From: Marivirga sp.
Lineage (GTDB): Bacteria; Bacteroidota; Bacteroidia; Cytophagales; Cyclobacteriaceae
Assembly: GCF_024636815.1 (NCBI RefSeq)
Contig: NZ_JAGXGF010000227.1
Coordinates: 1-43,220 of the forward strand
Length of the DNA stretch: 43,220 nucleotides
Direction of reading: 5' to 3'
The translations under genes were made by a program, and so were the position numbers. The notes under the pieces are model-generated. The model was not told the DNA's origin. It saw nothing but the letters and a program-made list of their open reading frames with translations, and did not search any database. Positions 16,520-26,793 of the stretch are shown one piece after another (within the stretch, counting starts at the first letter, position 1; each line of letters opens with the position of its first letter).

Positions 16520-17773
16520 ATGAATCCTGCGGAAAAAGGTTGGCTAAGAGAGTATATTAGATATAGGAGTCCCTTTCCTATTGATTTGGATCAATACCAT
16601 ATTAAAGATCAAGATAGTTTATTGTACAAAATAGTTCAGCCTACAGGTTTGATTTATGGGCACCCAATTCATGCTCCCGGAATTAGACATCCAAAAGAGC
16701 AAAGATGGAATAGCTTAGGTAAGATGAAGATTGTGTTGTTGGAAAGTTTTTTACACAGTGCAAGTCTGAAAGAGAATAATTTGCCAGTATCTGATAAAGA
16801 TTGGCAAGACTTTTATCTAGAGACCAGTCAATCAATAGGAGATTTTTATTCTGTTTTGGATCCACAAAAAGATAAAAAGAAATTTTTCTTTTTCAATAGG
16901 TCAAAGAAGGATGAATTTCTGCTTGCAGAGCAAATTCTTCATAAACGATTATTTCTTAAATCACGATGGGATCATTTCTGGGCTAGTTTATTTCAGAATA
17001 GTCTACTTTTTTTAGATACTTATTATTTTGGAGAGTGGCGAGCTGGGAAGTTTCATAATATGAAATGGCATAAAGATGCTATGAAAATGTTATTATTAAA
17101 AGTTATTGCATCTGCAGCTCATGCAAATCAGATTATTGAAAGGGAAGAAAAAAATATGTTCTTTACTTTTTTGAGCTCTTCCAATCTTTCAAAATCGCAA
17201 AGTAAATTAGCAAAAGAAGCATTTAGAGATGGAATCACCCTAGATCAGATAGATTTAAGACAAGCAGACACATGGTTGTTAAAAAAATATATACTGGAGC
17301 TAGCTATTTTAATGATATGGGCGGACAAGGTTGTTAGTGTAGAAGAAAGAGCTTTTTTAAGTACGCTAGCAAAGCGTTTAGGATTCTCTGAAGAAGAGCT
17401 TGATATTAGTCTGATTGCCATCGAGTCATTCGTAATTGAAAATTGGAAAGAAGTATATTTCCTTCAAAGTAAACATTCATATCAGGTCATTAGTCAAACT
17501 ATTATGCAAAGAATATCTTTTGTGCTTAAAAAACATAAAGACAGTATTGCTCAAGAAATAAAAGAAAGTAAGGAATTGTGGTATTTATTTGAGAAATCTA
17601 AGACAGAGGTTTTAAGTGATGAAGAAAAAGAGAAGATGAGGATTCAATTAATTGACATCCTTAAGTCAATCCCTGCTTTTGTTATAATCGCATTGCCTGG
17701 ATCATTTTTAACCTTACCATTATTACTGAAAGTCCTTCCTAAGAGCTCTTTCCCTTCAGGATTTCAAGACTAA
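16520..17773 (+). CDS. TerB-like domain protein with LETM1-related C-terminus
   Basis: Central acidic helical TerB-like segment (ILELAILMIWADKVVSVEERAFLSTLAKRLGFSEEEL); C-terminal LKSIPAFVIIALPGSFLTLPLLLKVLPKSSFPSGF resembles LETM1. Confidence 0.7.
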   Translation: MNPAEKGWLREYIRYRSPFPIDLDQYHIKDQDSLLYKIVQPTGLIYGHPIHAPGIRHPKEQRWNSLGKMKIVLLESFLHSASLKENNLPVSDKDWQDFYLETSQSIGDFYSVLDPQKDKKKFFFFNRSKKDEFLLAEQILHKRLFLKSRWDHFWASLFQNSLLFLDTYYFGEWRAGKFHNMKWHKDAMKMLLLKVIASAAHANQIIEREEKNMFFTFLSSSNLSKSQSKLAKEAFRDGITLDQIDLRQADTWLLKKYILELAILMIWADKVVSVEERAFLSTLAKRLGFSEEELDISLIAIESFVIENWKEVYFLQSKHSYQVISQTIMQRISFVLKKHKDSIAQEIKESKELWYLFEKSKTEVLSDEEKEKMRIQLIDILKSIPAFVIIALPGSFLTLPLLLKVLPKSSFPSGFQD

Positions 17774-17811
17774 ACAAATTTATTATTTCAGTATAGAGCT
17801 TAATTAAAGTC

Positions 17812-18777
17812 TTAAATCAAATCTTTTGAGCTTTTCCGTTGAGGGATTAATAGTGATAGAAGAATAGAAAGAAGTAAAGTGGAAAAGATTACAGTGAATG
17901 AAACTAGAGTGTTGATGTGAACATGAACAAACTCTAACAACATTTTGGCGCCAATGAAAATCAAAATAAAAGAAAGCCCTTTTTGTAATAAATAAAACTT
18001 ATCTATAACACCTGCTAACAAGAAAAACTTTGCTCTCAATCCTAGAATTGCAAATATATTTGAAGTGTACAGGATAAATTCATTTTGAGTAATAGCAAAC
18101 ACAGCTGGTATTGAATCCACTGCAAATATTAAATCTGTAGATTCCACTAAGAGAATTACTAGAAACAGTGGGGTAAAAAGAATCATCTTCCCTCTCCTAA
18201 TAATAAATTTGCCTTTGAAATCACCCTTAGTAATTTTAAGATGTTTTCTGGCAAACTGAATAATTACATTTTTTTCAGGATCTAAATCATCCTCTTCTTT
18301 TTGGAAAAATATTTTTATACCACTATAAACCAAAAAGGCTCCAAAGATATAGAGTATCCAATGAAACTGGTCAACAAGATAAGCACCAAGGAATATGAAA
18401 ATTGCCCGAAAAACTATAGCTCCTAATACGCCCCAAAATAAAATTTTATGGTAAAGGGTTTCTTCAACTTTGAAATATCTTAAGATTAATAAAATCACAA
18501 AAATATTATCAACAGATAATGCATATTCGGCTATGTAAGCTGAAAAATATTCCAGCATTATTACTTTTCCACCATAAAATTCATATATCAAATAACCAAA
18601 TGCAATAGATATTACTATCCAGAAAATGGATTGGTAGGTGGCGGACTTAAGGGAGACTTTTTTCGCATCTTTATTAAAGAATCCCAAATCAAAAATGAGG
18701 AACACAATGATAACTGCCCCGAAAACACTATATAGTACGTGCTCAGTGTTATCAAAAAAATCTAATATATTATTCAT
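17812..18777 (-). CDS. TerC/Alx family integral membrane protein
   Basis: YALSVDNIFVILLILRYF, FGVLGAIVFRAIFIF-like segment, VESTDLIFAVDSIPAVFAIT motifs. Confidence 0.95.
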   Translation of the reverse strand: MNNILDFFDNTEHVLYSVFGAVIIVFLIFDLGFFNKDAKKVSLKSATYQSIFWIVISIAFGYLIYEFYGGKVIMLEYFSAYIAEYALSVDNIFVILLILRYFKVEETLYHKILFWGVLGAIVFRAIFIFLGAYLVDQFHWILYIFGAFLVYSGIKIFFQKEEDDLDPEKNVIIQFARKHLKITKGDFKGKFIIRRGKMILFTPLFLVILLVESTDLIFAVDSIPAVFAITQNEFILYTSNIFAILGLRAKFFLLAGVIDKFYLLQKGLSFILIFIGAKMLLEFVHVHINTLVSFTVIFSTLLLSILLSLLIPQRKSSKDLI

Positions 18778-19054
18778 ATTGTAATTTTCCCCATTATGTC
18801 CGAAAGATAATTTATTTGTAACTTTTAATTAAATTTTACAGAGAAAATTAGAAAAAATATATTGAAAACTTCTTTATAATCAGGTAAATGCAGTTGTAGT
18901 AAAGTGGTGTGTATGTAGTATTATGGCAAAAAGACAACTGAATAGGATTGATGTTTTAGATGAGGTATAATTGGGAATGGATAAGGTTGGTGTTTTTAAA
19001 GACAAAAGACAAGCCAAAGTATGGCTTGTCTTACAGAAATAATTAAAAATTACA

Positions 19055-19609
19055 TTATTTTACGGGTACTATATTCTCTTCAGATAAATTATAATATTCC
19101 ATTACAGCTTTATAATCTTTATAATCAACAGGATCAGCTGTTCTTCCATTAGTAATTTGACCTGGAACCACCACTACTCTTGCAATCCAATTGTCGGTAT
19201 ATCTTGCCCCTAATAAATTAAGGTCAAAATTGGCATCCATGAAAAGATTGACATCAAATAGAGTAAAGTCAAAATTGTATATTAATGTTCCAAAATCAGT
19301 AAATTCGGTTTGAGGCAGCGCTCTCCATAAATCTAGATCTTCATTTTCAAAATAATCATAAAGAAAATACACTAATACCATATCAGATTCCAACATTTGA
19401 AAATCAGTGGGAAGCTCCAAAAGTAAGCTGTATTCATTTGATGCAGAAAATGTTAAATCGATATACTCAAAAACATAGGCTTCCTGACCGTCTTGTCCAG
19501 CAGGGCCTTGAGGACCTCTAGGACCTGGGGCCCCGTCCTGACCGTTGAAAGTACAGCTACCTAATGATATTACAATTATTGCTAGTAGTAAGTTGAAAAG
19601 ATTTTTCAT
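19055..19609 (-). CDS. Collagen-like-repeat lipoprotein
   Basis: Signal with lipobox LGSC followed by GQDGAPGPRGPQGPAGQDGQE Gly-X-Y triplets. Confidence 0.75.
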   Translation of the reverse strand: MKNLFNLLLAIIVISLGSCTFNGQDGAPGPRGPQGPAGQDGQEAYVFEYIDLTFSASNEYSLLLELPTDFQMLESDMVLVYFLYDYFENEDLDLWRALPQTEFTDFGTLIYNFDFTLFDVNLFMDANFDLNLLGARYTDNWIARVVVVPGQITNGRTADPVDYKDYKAVMEYYNLSEENIVPVK

Positions 19610-20083
19610 GGCTATATTTTTTTGATTAAACAAAAGTAACCAAAAAATATGCCAAAACAGATAATATTACTTTGAGTGGGGTGCTCTTTGTAAAGCTAAT
19701 TTGAGTTATTAGCTACTTAAAAATGACTTGATTAGCATTCCTATAAATAAAAGAATAAAAATAGCACCCTTAATGATATTGTCATTAAGTCGCGAGTTTT
19801 TCAATGATTTGAAAATATTAAAAAGCATGTAACAAATATAATCTGCTGGAGATAAATAAACTAAAGTGCCATTTCAACGAAGCGTAATGTTTTAATTGGT
19901 TTCTATTTTTGTTTCAAGATTGTTTGATTTTATATGTAAACAATACAGTTCATTTTTCAAACATTTGAATATTAATATTTTAGAATCCTTAATAATTTAC
20001 TTTAGGGCTTATTTTTATTAAAAAAATATAATAGAAGAGTGGTTTTTTAATACATAGGTAAAAAAGAAATGTTATTCCTTAAA

Positions 20084-21832
20084 TCAAATTCTTGCTTGAT
20101 AAGTATATAGATCAAAATACCTTCCTTTTTTATCTATTAGCTCATCATGTTTGCCTCTTTCGGATATTTCGCCTTCTTCAATTACTAAAATTTGATCGGC
20201 TTGCCTGATGGTACTTAATCTGTGAGCAATCACAAAGGTAGTTTTTCCTTTCATTAATTCTTTTAAACTTGATTGAATATAATGTTCACTTTCAGTATCC
20301 AAGTTTGAAGTCGCTTCATCCAATATTAATATTTTAGGGTCTGCTAAAATGGCTCTTGCAATTGCAATTCTTTGCTGCTGACCACCCGATAATTTAACAC
20401 CTCTTTCTCCAATTTGCGTATCCAAGCCTTTATCAAACTTATCGGTAAATTGATTCACATAAGCCGAATTAACTGCACTTAATAATTCAGCTTCTGTTGC
20501 ATTAGGGCGGGGGAATAAAATGTTTTCGCGTATGCTTCCTTCAAAAAGGAAATCTTCTTGTAAAACAACTCCCAATTTGCTTCGGTAACTGTCTAAAGTA
20601 ATTTTTTGTAAATCATGTCCATCCACTAAAATCTGCCCATCATCAGGATTTAAAAAAGAAGAGACCAGACCCGATATCGTACTTTTACCTGAACCAGAAG
20701 TTCCTACAAAAGCAGTTACTGAACCGGGGAATGCCTCAAAGCTGATGTTTTTAACTACATCTTTATTTTCCTCATAAGCAAAAGATACATTTTGAAACTT
20801 AATATGACCTTTAACATCTTTCAAGTCAATTGTTCTATTTGGATTGTCTGTTTCAACAGGAGTATTCATAATCTCTTCTGTCCTGTCCAGTCCGGCAAAT
20901 GCTTCTGTTAATTGGCTTCCAATATTGCTCATTTGAACTATTGGGGCAATCATAAAGCCTAAATAAAGTGTAAAGGCAAGAAAATCACCAAAAGTGAGTT
21001 GTTCCTTCATGATCATCCATCCACCTATACCCATTATTCCTGCTGATGCTAGCCCTAATAATAAAGTGGCAGAACTGGTGATTAAGCTAGTAGCTGTTAA
21101 GCTTGATTTGATATTTTTAAATAATCGATCTACTCCTTCTGCAAAAACTCGAATTTCTTGAAGTTCTGCATTAAAACCTTTTATAACTCTTATCCCTCCC
21201 AAAGTTTCAGTTAATCGACCCGTAACATCTGCGTTAATTTTTCCTCTTTCCCTAAAAATAGGACGGATTTTGCCGAAAGCCTTTAATGATATAAATCCAA
21301 AGATGGCTACTGGTACTAATACATATAGCGTCATCATAGGACTAATAGTAATAAGAATTATTAAGCACACCACAGAAGTTAAAATTCCGCCAACCATTTG
21401 AGCCAAACCCGTCCCTACTAGATTTCTTACGCCTTCCACATCAGTCATTATTCTGGAAACTAGCTCACCCGTTTTAGCATTGTCAAAATACCTAATGGGG
21501 AGCTTTAAAATATGGGATTGAACTTTTGAGCGAAGCTGGGCTATGAGATTTTGAGCTTCCACACTCAAGATCTGAGTTAATGCAAAAGAAGTAACTGCTT
21601 GTACTATAATAGCTCCAACTACTGCCAAGATTAACCACTTTAACATCTCTAAATCGCCATTTGGCACTATATCATCGACTAAAATTTTGCTGGATCCTGG
21701 CAAAACTAAAGAAGCAGCCCTACTGATGATAATTAAAATTAAGCCAACAAAAATGTATTTTCTTCTTGGCCAAATGATGGTTTTAAATGCAGTAGCTAAG
21801 GTTGTTTTAGAAGATTGATTTTGCTTTGTCAT
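20084..21832 (-). CDS. ABC exporter, permease-ATPase fusion (MsbA-like)
   Basis: Walker A GTSGSGKST, LSGGQQQR, ILILDEATSNLD, VIAHRLSTIRQAD. Confidence 0.95.
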   Translation of the reverse strand: MTKQNQSSKTTLATAFKTIIWPRRKYIFVGLILIIISRAASLVLPGSSKILVDDIVPNGDLEMLKWLILAVVGAIIVQAVTSFALTQILSVEAQNLIAQLRSKVQSHILKLPIRYFDNAKTGELVSRIMTDVEGVRNLVGTGLAQMVGGILTSVVCLIILITISPMMTLYVLVPVAIFGFISLKAFGKIRPIFRERGKINADVTGRLTETLGGIRVIKGFNAELQEIRVFAEGVDRLFKNIKSSLTATSLITSSATLLLGLASAGIMGIGGWMIMKEQLTFGDFLAFTLYLGFMIAPIVQMSNIGSQLTEAFAGLDRTEEIMNTPVETDNPNRTIDLKDVKGHIKFQNVSFAYEENKDVVKNISFEAFPGSVTAFVGTSGSGKSTISGLVSSFLNPDDGQILVDGHDLQKITLDSYRSKLGVVLQEDFLFEGSIRENILFPRPNATEAELLSAVNSAYVNQFTDKFDKGLDTQIGERGVKLSGGQQQRIAIARAILADPKILILDEATSNLDTESEHYIQSSLKELMKGKTTFVIAHRLSTIRQADQILVIEEGEISERGKHDELIDKKGRYFDLYTYQARI

Positions 21833-21979
21833 AAGTTTTAGGAAAGCTAATGTTTACGTTTAGTCTTTTTAAAAGTTTATTTAATTATTTGATTGTATGA
21901 GGTAGAAAGGAAAGTTAAGTTTTATTCCTTTTTTCTCTAAAATTCATGTCCATCAAATTATTGTTATTAAATTCATGCC

Positions 21980-23137
21980 ATGGATTTAAGACTTTTCTTT
22001 AGCCCCGTTCCCGAGGAGATTTTTTCCGATATCAAAAAACAGGGAAGCTTTTACAAAAATATACAAGTCTATCAGGAGAAATTTCCTGATTATAAAAGTG
22101 CGGATATTGCCTTGATTGGAATTTCTGATAAAGGAAATAAAGATGAAAATGTTGGCACAGCAGGGGGAGCGGATGCCTTAAGAAAAAAACTCTACCGTTT
22201 ATCAAAAGGCTCAGGTGCTTATAATATTGTGGATTTAGGAAATATTTCTGAAGCTATTGACACTGAGCAGACATTCGGGAGGGTTCAAGAGGTTTGCCAT
22301 GCTTGTATCGAGAATAATGTATTGCCCATTTTAATTGGAGGGTCCCAAGATATGGGTTTTGCGCAATATTTGGCTTATGAGGAAATGGAAAAGCTTATCA
22401 GTGTTTTAAATGTGGATGCATTTTTGGATATGGAGGATAAAGATTCGCCTGCCAACCAACAGCACGTTCAAAAAATGTTGATGCATCAACCCAATTATTT
22501 ATTTAATTACAGTCACTTGGCTTATCAAACTTATCTGGTAAATCCACAAGCTATAACTACGCTAGAAAAATTATATTTTGAAGCACATAGAATAGGAGCC
22601 TTACGCCATGATATAAAGGAAATGGAACCTGTTATCCGTCAAGCGGATATGATGAGCTTCGATTTATCAGCTATAAAATCCTCTGATTTTCCTGCTTCTG
22701 CTCAAGCTCAGCCTTTTGGACTTACGGGTGAAGAGGCTTGTCAATTATGCTGGTATGCAGGGATCAATGAAAAATTAAGTGCTGTCGGATTTTATGAATT
22801 TGATGTCACTAAGGATGATAAATCCAGTAAATCAGCAGCTGTATTGGCGACTATGATCTGGTATTTTATAGAAGGATTTTATCACAGAAAGGAATCAAGA
22901 GACTTCCGCTCCAATGATTATATGAAATACGTAGTTTCTATGCCAATGGAGCCGGAATTGTTAACTTTCTATAAAAGTAATTTCATAGAAAAATGGTGGA
23001 TGGAAGTACCAAACCCTTCTGGAAATAACCGTTTTAATAGAAATTCCATAGTTCCGTGCAGTTATTCAGATTATCAACAAGCTTTAAAAGGCGAATTACC
23101 TGAAAGATGGATCGTGATGCATTCTAAACTATTTTAA
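21980..23137 (+). CDS. Ureohydrolase (arginase/formimidoylglutamase) family protein with degenerate metal-site motifs
   Basis: Fold-level landmarks (ALIGISDKGNKDENVGTAGGADALRKKL, ILIGGSQDMGFAQY, ADMMSFDLSAIKSSD) in arginase order. Confidence 0.75.
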   Translation: MDLRLFFSPVPEEIFSDIKKQGSFYKNIQVYQEKFPDYKSADIALIGISDKGNKDENVGTAGGADALRKKLYRLSKGSGAYNIVDLGNISEAIDTEQTFGRVQEVCHACIENNVLPILIGGSQDMGFAQYLAYEEMEKLISVLNVDAFLDMEDKDSPANQQHVQKMLMHQPNYLFNYSHLAYQTYLVNPQAITTLEKLYFEAHRIGALRHDIKEMEPVIRQADMMSFDLSAIKSSDFPASAQAQPFGLTGEEACQLCWYAGINEKLSAVGFYEFDVTKDDKSSKSAAVLATMIWYFIEGFYHRKESRDFRSNDYMKYVVSMPMEPELLTFYKSNFIEKWWMEVPNPSGNNRFNRNSIVPCSYSDYQQALKGELPERWIVMHSKLF

Positions 23138-23147
23138 TGATAAAGCG

Positions 23148-23155
23148 TACTTTTG
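23148..23155 (+). promoter_or_regulatory. Putative -7 box TACTTTTG
   Basis: TAnnTTTG match ending 4 nt before ATG 23160. Confidence 0.4.
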
Positions 23156-23159
23156 TTCT

Positions 23160-23894
23160 ATGAGAAATATTTTTGGAATTTTAATTGTTACAATTTTTAC
23201 AACTGCCTGCAGTCCTAGCGAGCAGTCAGCAGATAAAATTATTCAAAATGCAATTGAATATCATGGAGGTGACGCATACGAAACCTTAAACCTAAAATTT
23301 CAATTCAGGGATAAACTTTATGCGCTTAGGCATGCGGGTGGAAGTTTTCGGTATGAAAGGAATTTTAAAGATTCTACCGGTCGTGAAATCAATGATATTT
23401 TAGATAATAATGGTTTTAAAAGATTAATTGATGGCGAAAAAGTGGAGTTATCAGCTAAAGATTCTGCTGCCTATGCTAATTCAGTTAATTCCGTTCATTA
23501 TTTTGCATTGCTTCCTTATAATTTGAAAGATGAAGCTGTATTGGCACATAATAAAGAGGATGTACTTATAAAAGGAAAGCCCTATAAAACGATAGAAGTG
23601 AAATTTAGGCAAGAAGGTGGAGGCACTGATTATGAAGATGTTTTCATGTTTTGGTTTAATGCCAACACTTATGAAATGGATTACTTTTCTTATTCCTATG
23701 AGACAGAAGGAGGAGGTGTTCGCTTCAGAGAATCTATAAATAAAGAGAAAGTTGAGGGTGTTATATTTCAGGATTATAACAATTATAAAGCTGAAAAAGG
23801 TACTGATTTAGTGAATTTACCGGCAATGTTTGAGAAAGATGAATTGGAATTACTTTCTAAAATTGATTTGGAATTTGATGTTGAGGCTTTATGA
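23160..23894 (+). CDS. Lipoprotein, DUF6503-like
   Basis: Lipobox TTACSPSEQ; AIEYHGGDAYETLNLKFQFRDK and FMFWFNANTYEMDYFSYSYETEGGGVRFRE. Confidence 0.6.
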   Translation: MRNIFGILIVTIFTTACSPSEQSADKIIQNAIEYHGGDAYETLNLKFQFRDKLYALRHAGGSFRYERNFKDSTGREINDILDNNGFKRLIDGEKVELSAKDSAAYANSVNSVHYFALLPYNLKDEAVLAHNKEDVLIKGKPYKTIEVKFRQEGGGTDYEDVFMFWFNANTYEMDYFSYSYETEGGGVRFRESINKEKVEGVIFQDYNNYKAEKGTDLVNLPAMFEKDELELLSKIDLEFDVEAL

Positions 23895-24334
23895 TTGTAT
23901 CAAAACCTAGAGTTAATACTGTATTTGCATTAAGCATTTTTCTAGTCCTTGTATTTGGTTCTTTTTTTCTGTTGTTAGACAGCCTTTTAAAAGGTGAGTC
24001 CTTCTTTATTGTTAAACTCATATTAACTCCCATCACTTTAGTAATAGCTTTATTGGTATTAGGGAAATTGCTGGCAGCTATTAAAATTGTAAAAGCTGGA
24101 AATAATAGATTAAATATATTTTTTCCTATCAGTCGCAGCAGAATAGATTTGCCATTAGATGAAATAAGAGGTTGGAGAGAAGATGTAGTCAAAACCAAAC
24201 AAGGTGAATTCAAAGAAACTAAAATTCTCTATGGGAAGAAGAAAGTTATTAAACTCTCCAATAAAGAGAATACAGAATATGATCAATTAGTAAAATACCT
24301 TAATCAAAAAGCCAAAAAACAAAAGGCTGGTTAA
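23891..24334 (+). CDS. Hypothetical protein with two TM segments
   Basis: ORF overlapping the upstream stop by ATGA; hydrophobic helices, then a PH-like tail. Confidence 0.6.
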   Translation: MIVSKPRVNTVFALSIFLVLVFGSFFLLLDSLLKGESFFIVKLILTPITLVIALLVLGKLLAAIKIVKAGNNRLNIFFPISRSRIDLPLDEIRGWREDVVKTKQGEFKETKILYGKKKVIKLSNKENTEYDQLVKYLNQKAKKQKAG

Positions 24335-24501
24335 GAATTGATCACACATTCTACCCGTATTAGAATCGCTTAATTTAATCACCAAAGATTTTAAGAATAT
24401 GGGCTATTTCCCGCATAACTCCCAAATGAATCTGCCTATAAATTTGACAAAGTAATATGTTTAACTAAATTCGGCTTGTTTTAAAACCAAATAAGACATT
24501 T

Positions 24502-26004
24502 ATGGCTGAAAAAGTTGAAGAATTTAGTAGTAGGTGGAGTATAATCCTGGCTTCTTTAGGAATGGCAATTGGTGCTGGAAATCTGTGGCGTTTCCCACGA
24601 ATAGCTGGAGAATATGGAGGCACATTTATTATACTCTGGATGTTATTTCTTTTAGTTTGGTCTATTCCTTTATTAATGGCTGAATTAGCATTAGGTAAAC
24701 ATTATCAAAAAGGGACGTTAGGCTCCTTAGGTAATTTAGCCGGTAAGAAATTTAATTGGATGGGAGTGTTTATCACCATCGTAACTTTAGGAATTGCATT
24801 TTACTATTCTGTAGTTACAGGCTGGTCACTCCGATATTTCATCTTGAATACTGAAGTTCTTATCGGGTATCTTTTTGGCGCGGGTGAGTTAAACCAACAA
24901 ATTGGTGAGACTGATTTCATGAACACCTTTTGGTTTAATCTGTCCAATTCCAGCTGGGTGGCTGTTGTATGTTATATGGTGACCATCCTGGCGGCTATTT
25001 GGGTATTAAGCAAAGGAATCAAAAATGGATTAGAAAAAGTTAATAAACTCCTTATCCCAACATTATTTATTTTATTGATGGTGGTTTCTGCTTTTGCTTT
25101 AAATATGGAAGGAGGCTATCAAGGTCTAGAATATTTATTCACCATAGATGTGGAGAAATTCTCAAATCCCACCATTTGGATTGAAGCCATTACCGATTCA
25201 GCCTGGAGTACTGGTGCAGGTTGGGGATTGATGATTACCATTGGTTCTTTCTCTAATAAAAGAGAAGATGTTACTTTAAACACATTTTTAGGAGCTTTTG
25301 GTAATAATACTGCTGCATTATTAGCCGCGATGGCTATTTTACCCGCAGTATTTGCCATGTCAGCAACTCCTGAAGGTGCTATGGACTATCTGCATTCTGG
25401 TAGTCAGGCGCTAACTTTCACCGTTATTCCACAACTTTTTGCGCAAATGCCAGGGGGACCAATATTGTCTTTCATATTTTTCGGTGCATTTTTAATGGCA
25501 GCCTTTAGTTCTTTATTGCCTATGATGCAATTATTGATCAAAAACTTAACAGATTATACCTTAACAAGAAAACAAGCTGCATTTGTAGCAGGTGCTTGTT
25601 GTTTTATTATTGGTTTCCCATCAGCTTATTCATTGGATGTTTTCAAAAACCAAGACTGGGTTTGGGGCTTAGGTTTGTTAGTAAGTGGGATCTTCATCGC
25701 TTTCTTGGTTATCAGATATGGTCCTGTTAAATATAAAAGGGATTTTATAGATGAAAGCTCCGATTTCACAGTAGCCAATTGGTACTTCAAACTCATGGTC
25801 TATGCTATTTTCTTCTTCGGATTATTTTTAGTGTACTGGTGGATGAGTCAAGGTTATAGTGAATATCCTTGGTTCGATGCTGAAGGCAACTGGAATGTTA
25901 TGGATGTTTACAGTAATGCCAGCATAGTGACACAGTGGGGAATTGCATTAGTTATTGCAATAGTATTTAATGGATGGTTTTACAAAAAATTTGTTAGAAA
26001 ATGA
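24502..26004 (+). CDS. Sodium-dependent transporter, NSS (SNF) family
   Basis: WSIILASLGMAIGAGNLWRFPRIAGEYGGTFII and 11-12 TM segments. Confidence 0.95.
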   Translation: MAEKVEEFSSRWSIILASLGMAIGAGNLWRFPRIAGEYGGTFIILWMLFLLVWSIPLLMAELALGKHYQKGTLGSLGNLAGKKFNWMGVFITIVTLGIAFYYSVVTGWSLRYFILNTEVLIGYLFGAGELNQQIGETDFMNTFWFNLSNSSWVAVVCYMVTILAAIWVLSKGIKNGLEKVNKLLIPTLFILLMVVSAFALNMEGGYQGLEYLFTIDVEKFSNPTIWIEAITDSAWSTGAGWGLMITIGSFSNKREDVTLNTFLGAFGNNTAALLAAMAILPAVFAMSATPEGAMDYLHSGSQALTFTVIPQLFAQMPGGPILSFIFFGAFLMAAFSSLLPMMQLLIKNLTDYTLTRKQAAFVAGACCFIIGFPSAYSLDVFKNQDWVWGLGLLVSGIFIAFLVIRYGPVKYKRDFIDESSDFTVANWYFKLMVYAIFFFGLFLVYWWMSQGYSEYPWFDAEGNWNVMDVYSNASIVTQWGIALVIAIVFNGWFYKKFVRK

Positions 26005-26117
26005 TGAGTACTGAAGCAATAATCGGAATGGTGGTTTGTTTAACTATCACCTTGGGAGGATTTATCGGATTAGTGATAAAAGCACTTTCAATGGATAAGA
26101 AAAAGGAAGAAGAATAA
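26001..26117 (+). CDS. MetS-like NSS transporter small subunit (38 aa)
   Basis: Start overlaps the NSS stop (ATGA); MMSTEAIIGMVVCLTITLGGFIGLVIKALSMDKKKEEE, single TM; below the ORF-track size cut-off. Confidence 0.8.
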   Translation: MMSTEAIIGMVVCLTITLGGFIGLVIKALSMDKKKEEE

Positions 26118-26139
26118 ATAGAATTGATATTCAAATATA

Positions 26140-26171
26140 AAAAGGGGGGTCAGTCGGTTCCCCTTTTGTTT
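26140..26171. terminator. Terminator overlapping the 3' end of the convergent gene
   Basis: AAAAGGGG(GGTCAGTCGGTT)CCCCTTTT followed by G and a T tract. Confidence 0.6.
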
Positions 26172-26719
26172 TTTTGGTCTATAAATTCTTTCACTACTTT
26201 TTTGGGTAAAACGTGATAGCCATTAATAGGCTTTAAATTTTCAGCTTTTTCTGTAGGCTTAAGATGAACATGATATCCTTCTATTTCTTCTATAGCTATC
26301 ATATCATCCACTTCATATAAATCATCTTTATGGATTTCATCATAGCCATTTAATAATTTCTCCTTTGCCCTTTTTTTAATTTCTGTGGCTAATCTGCCTA
26401 CTAAAAAAGTATTGGCATGATGCTCCATGAAATCTCCCTTTTTGTAAGCGCCTAAGTTGATAAAGAATAATTTCTTATCCTTTTCTTTACTCTTTTCTTT
26501 GGTTACGATAATTTCAAAACCATCTATCACGTTCAATTCCATATAGGAATCAATGTGCATTTTTTCTGGAAGTCCAAACCATTTATCTAACAACTGGAAA
26601 TAACAATCTTCAATTTTTTTGCCTACTGCAAAAACGACATCATGCAATTCAGTATTGGACTTTTCTGCAGCACCGCCCAAGACAACAGCATATAATTTTA
26701 ATGGATTCATTTTTTTCAA
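26150..26719 (-). CDS. DUF1543 family protein
   Basis: LKLYAVVLGGAAEKSNTELHDVVFAVG with repeated half (GYDEIHKDDLYEVDDMIAIEEIEGYHVHLKPT). Confidence 0.75.
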   Translation of the reverse strand: MKKMNPLKLYAVVLGGAAEKSNTELHDVVFAVGKKIEDCYFQLLDKWFGLPEKMHIDSYMELNVIDGFEIIVTKEKSKEKDKKLFFINLGAYKKGDFMEHHANTFLVGRLATEIKKRAKEKLLNGYDEIHKDDLYEVDDMIAIEEIEGYHVHLKPTEKAENLKPINGYHVLPKKVVKEFIDQKNKRGTD

Positions 26720-26793
26720 TTCTTTATGGAAAATTAATAACTATTCAAAGCAATTCAAGTTTAGCAAATGTAAACTAAATTAAAAATATAATT

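Noticed and set aside
10226-21832. Two MsbA-like exporters as a recent duplication
   Set aside because: Same architecture, but the sequences differ throughout when read side by side; they are ordinary distant paralogues.
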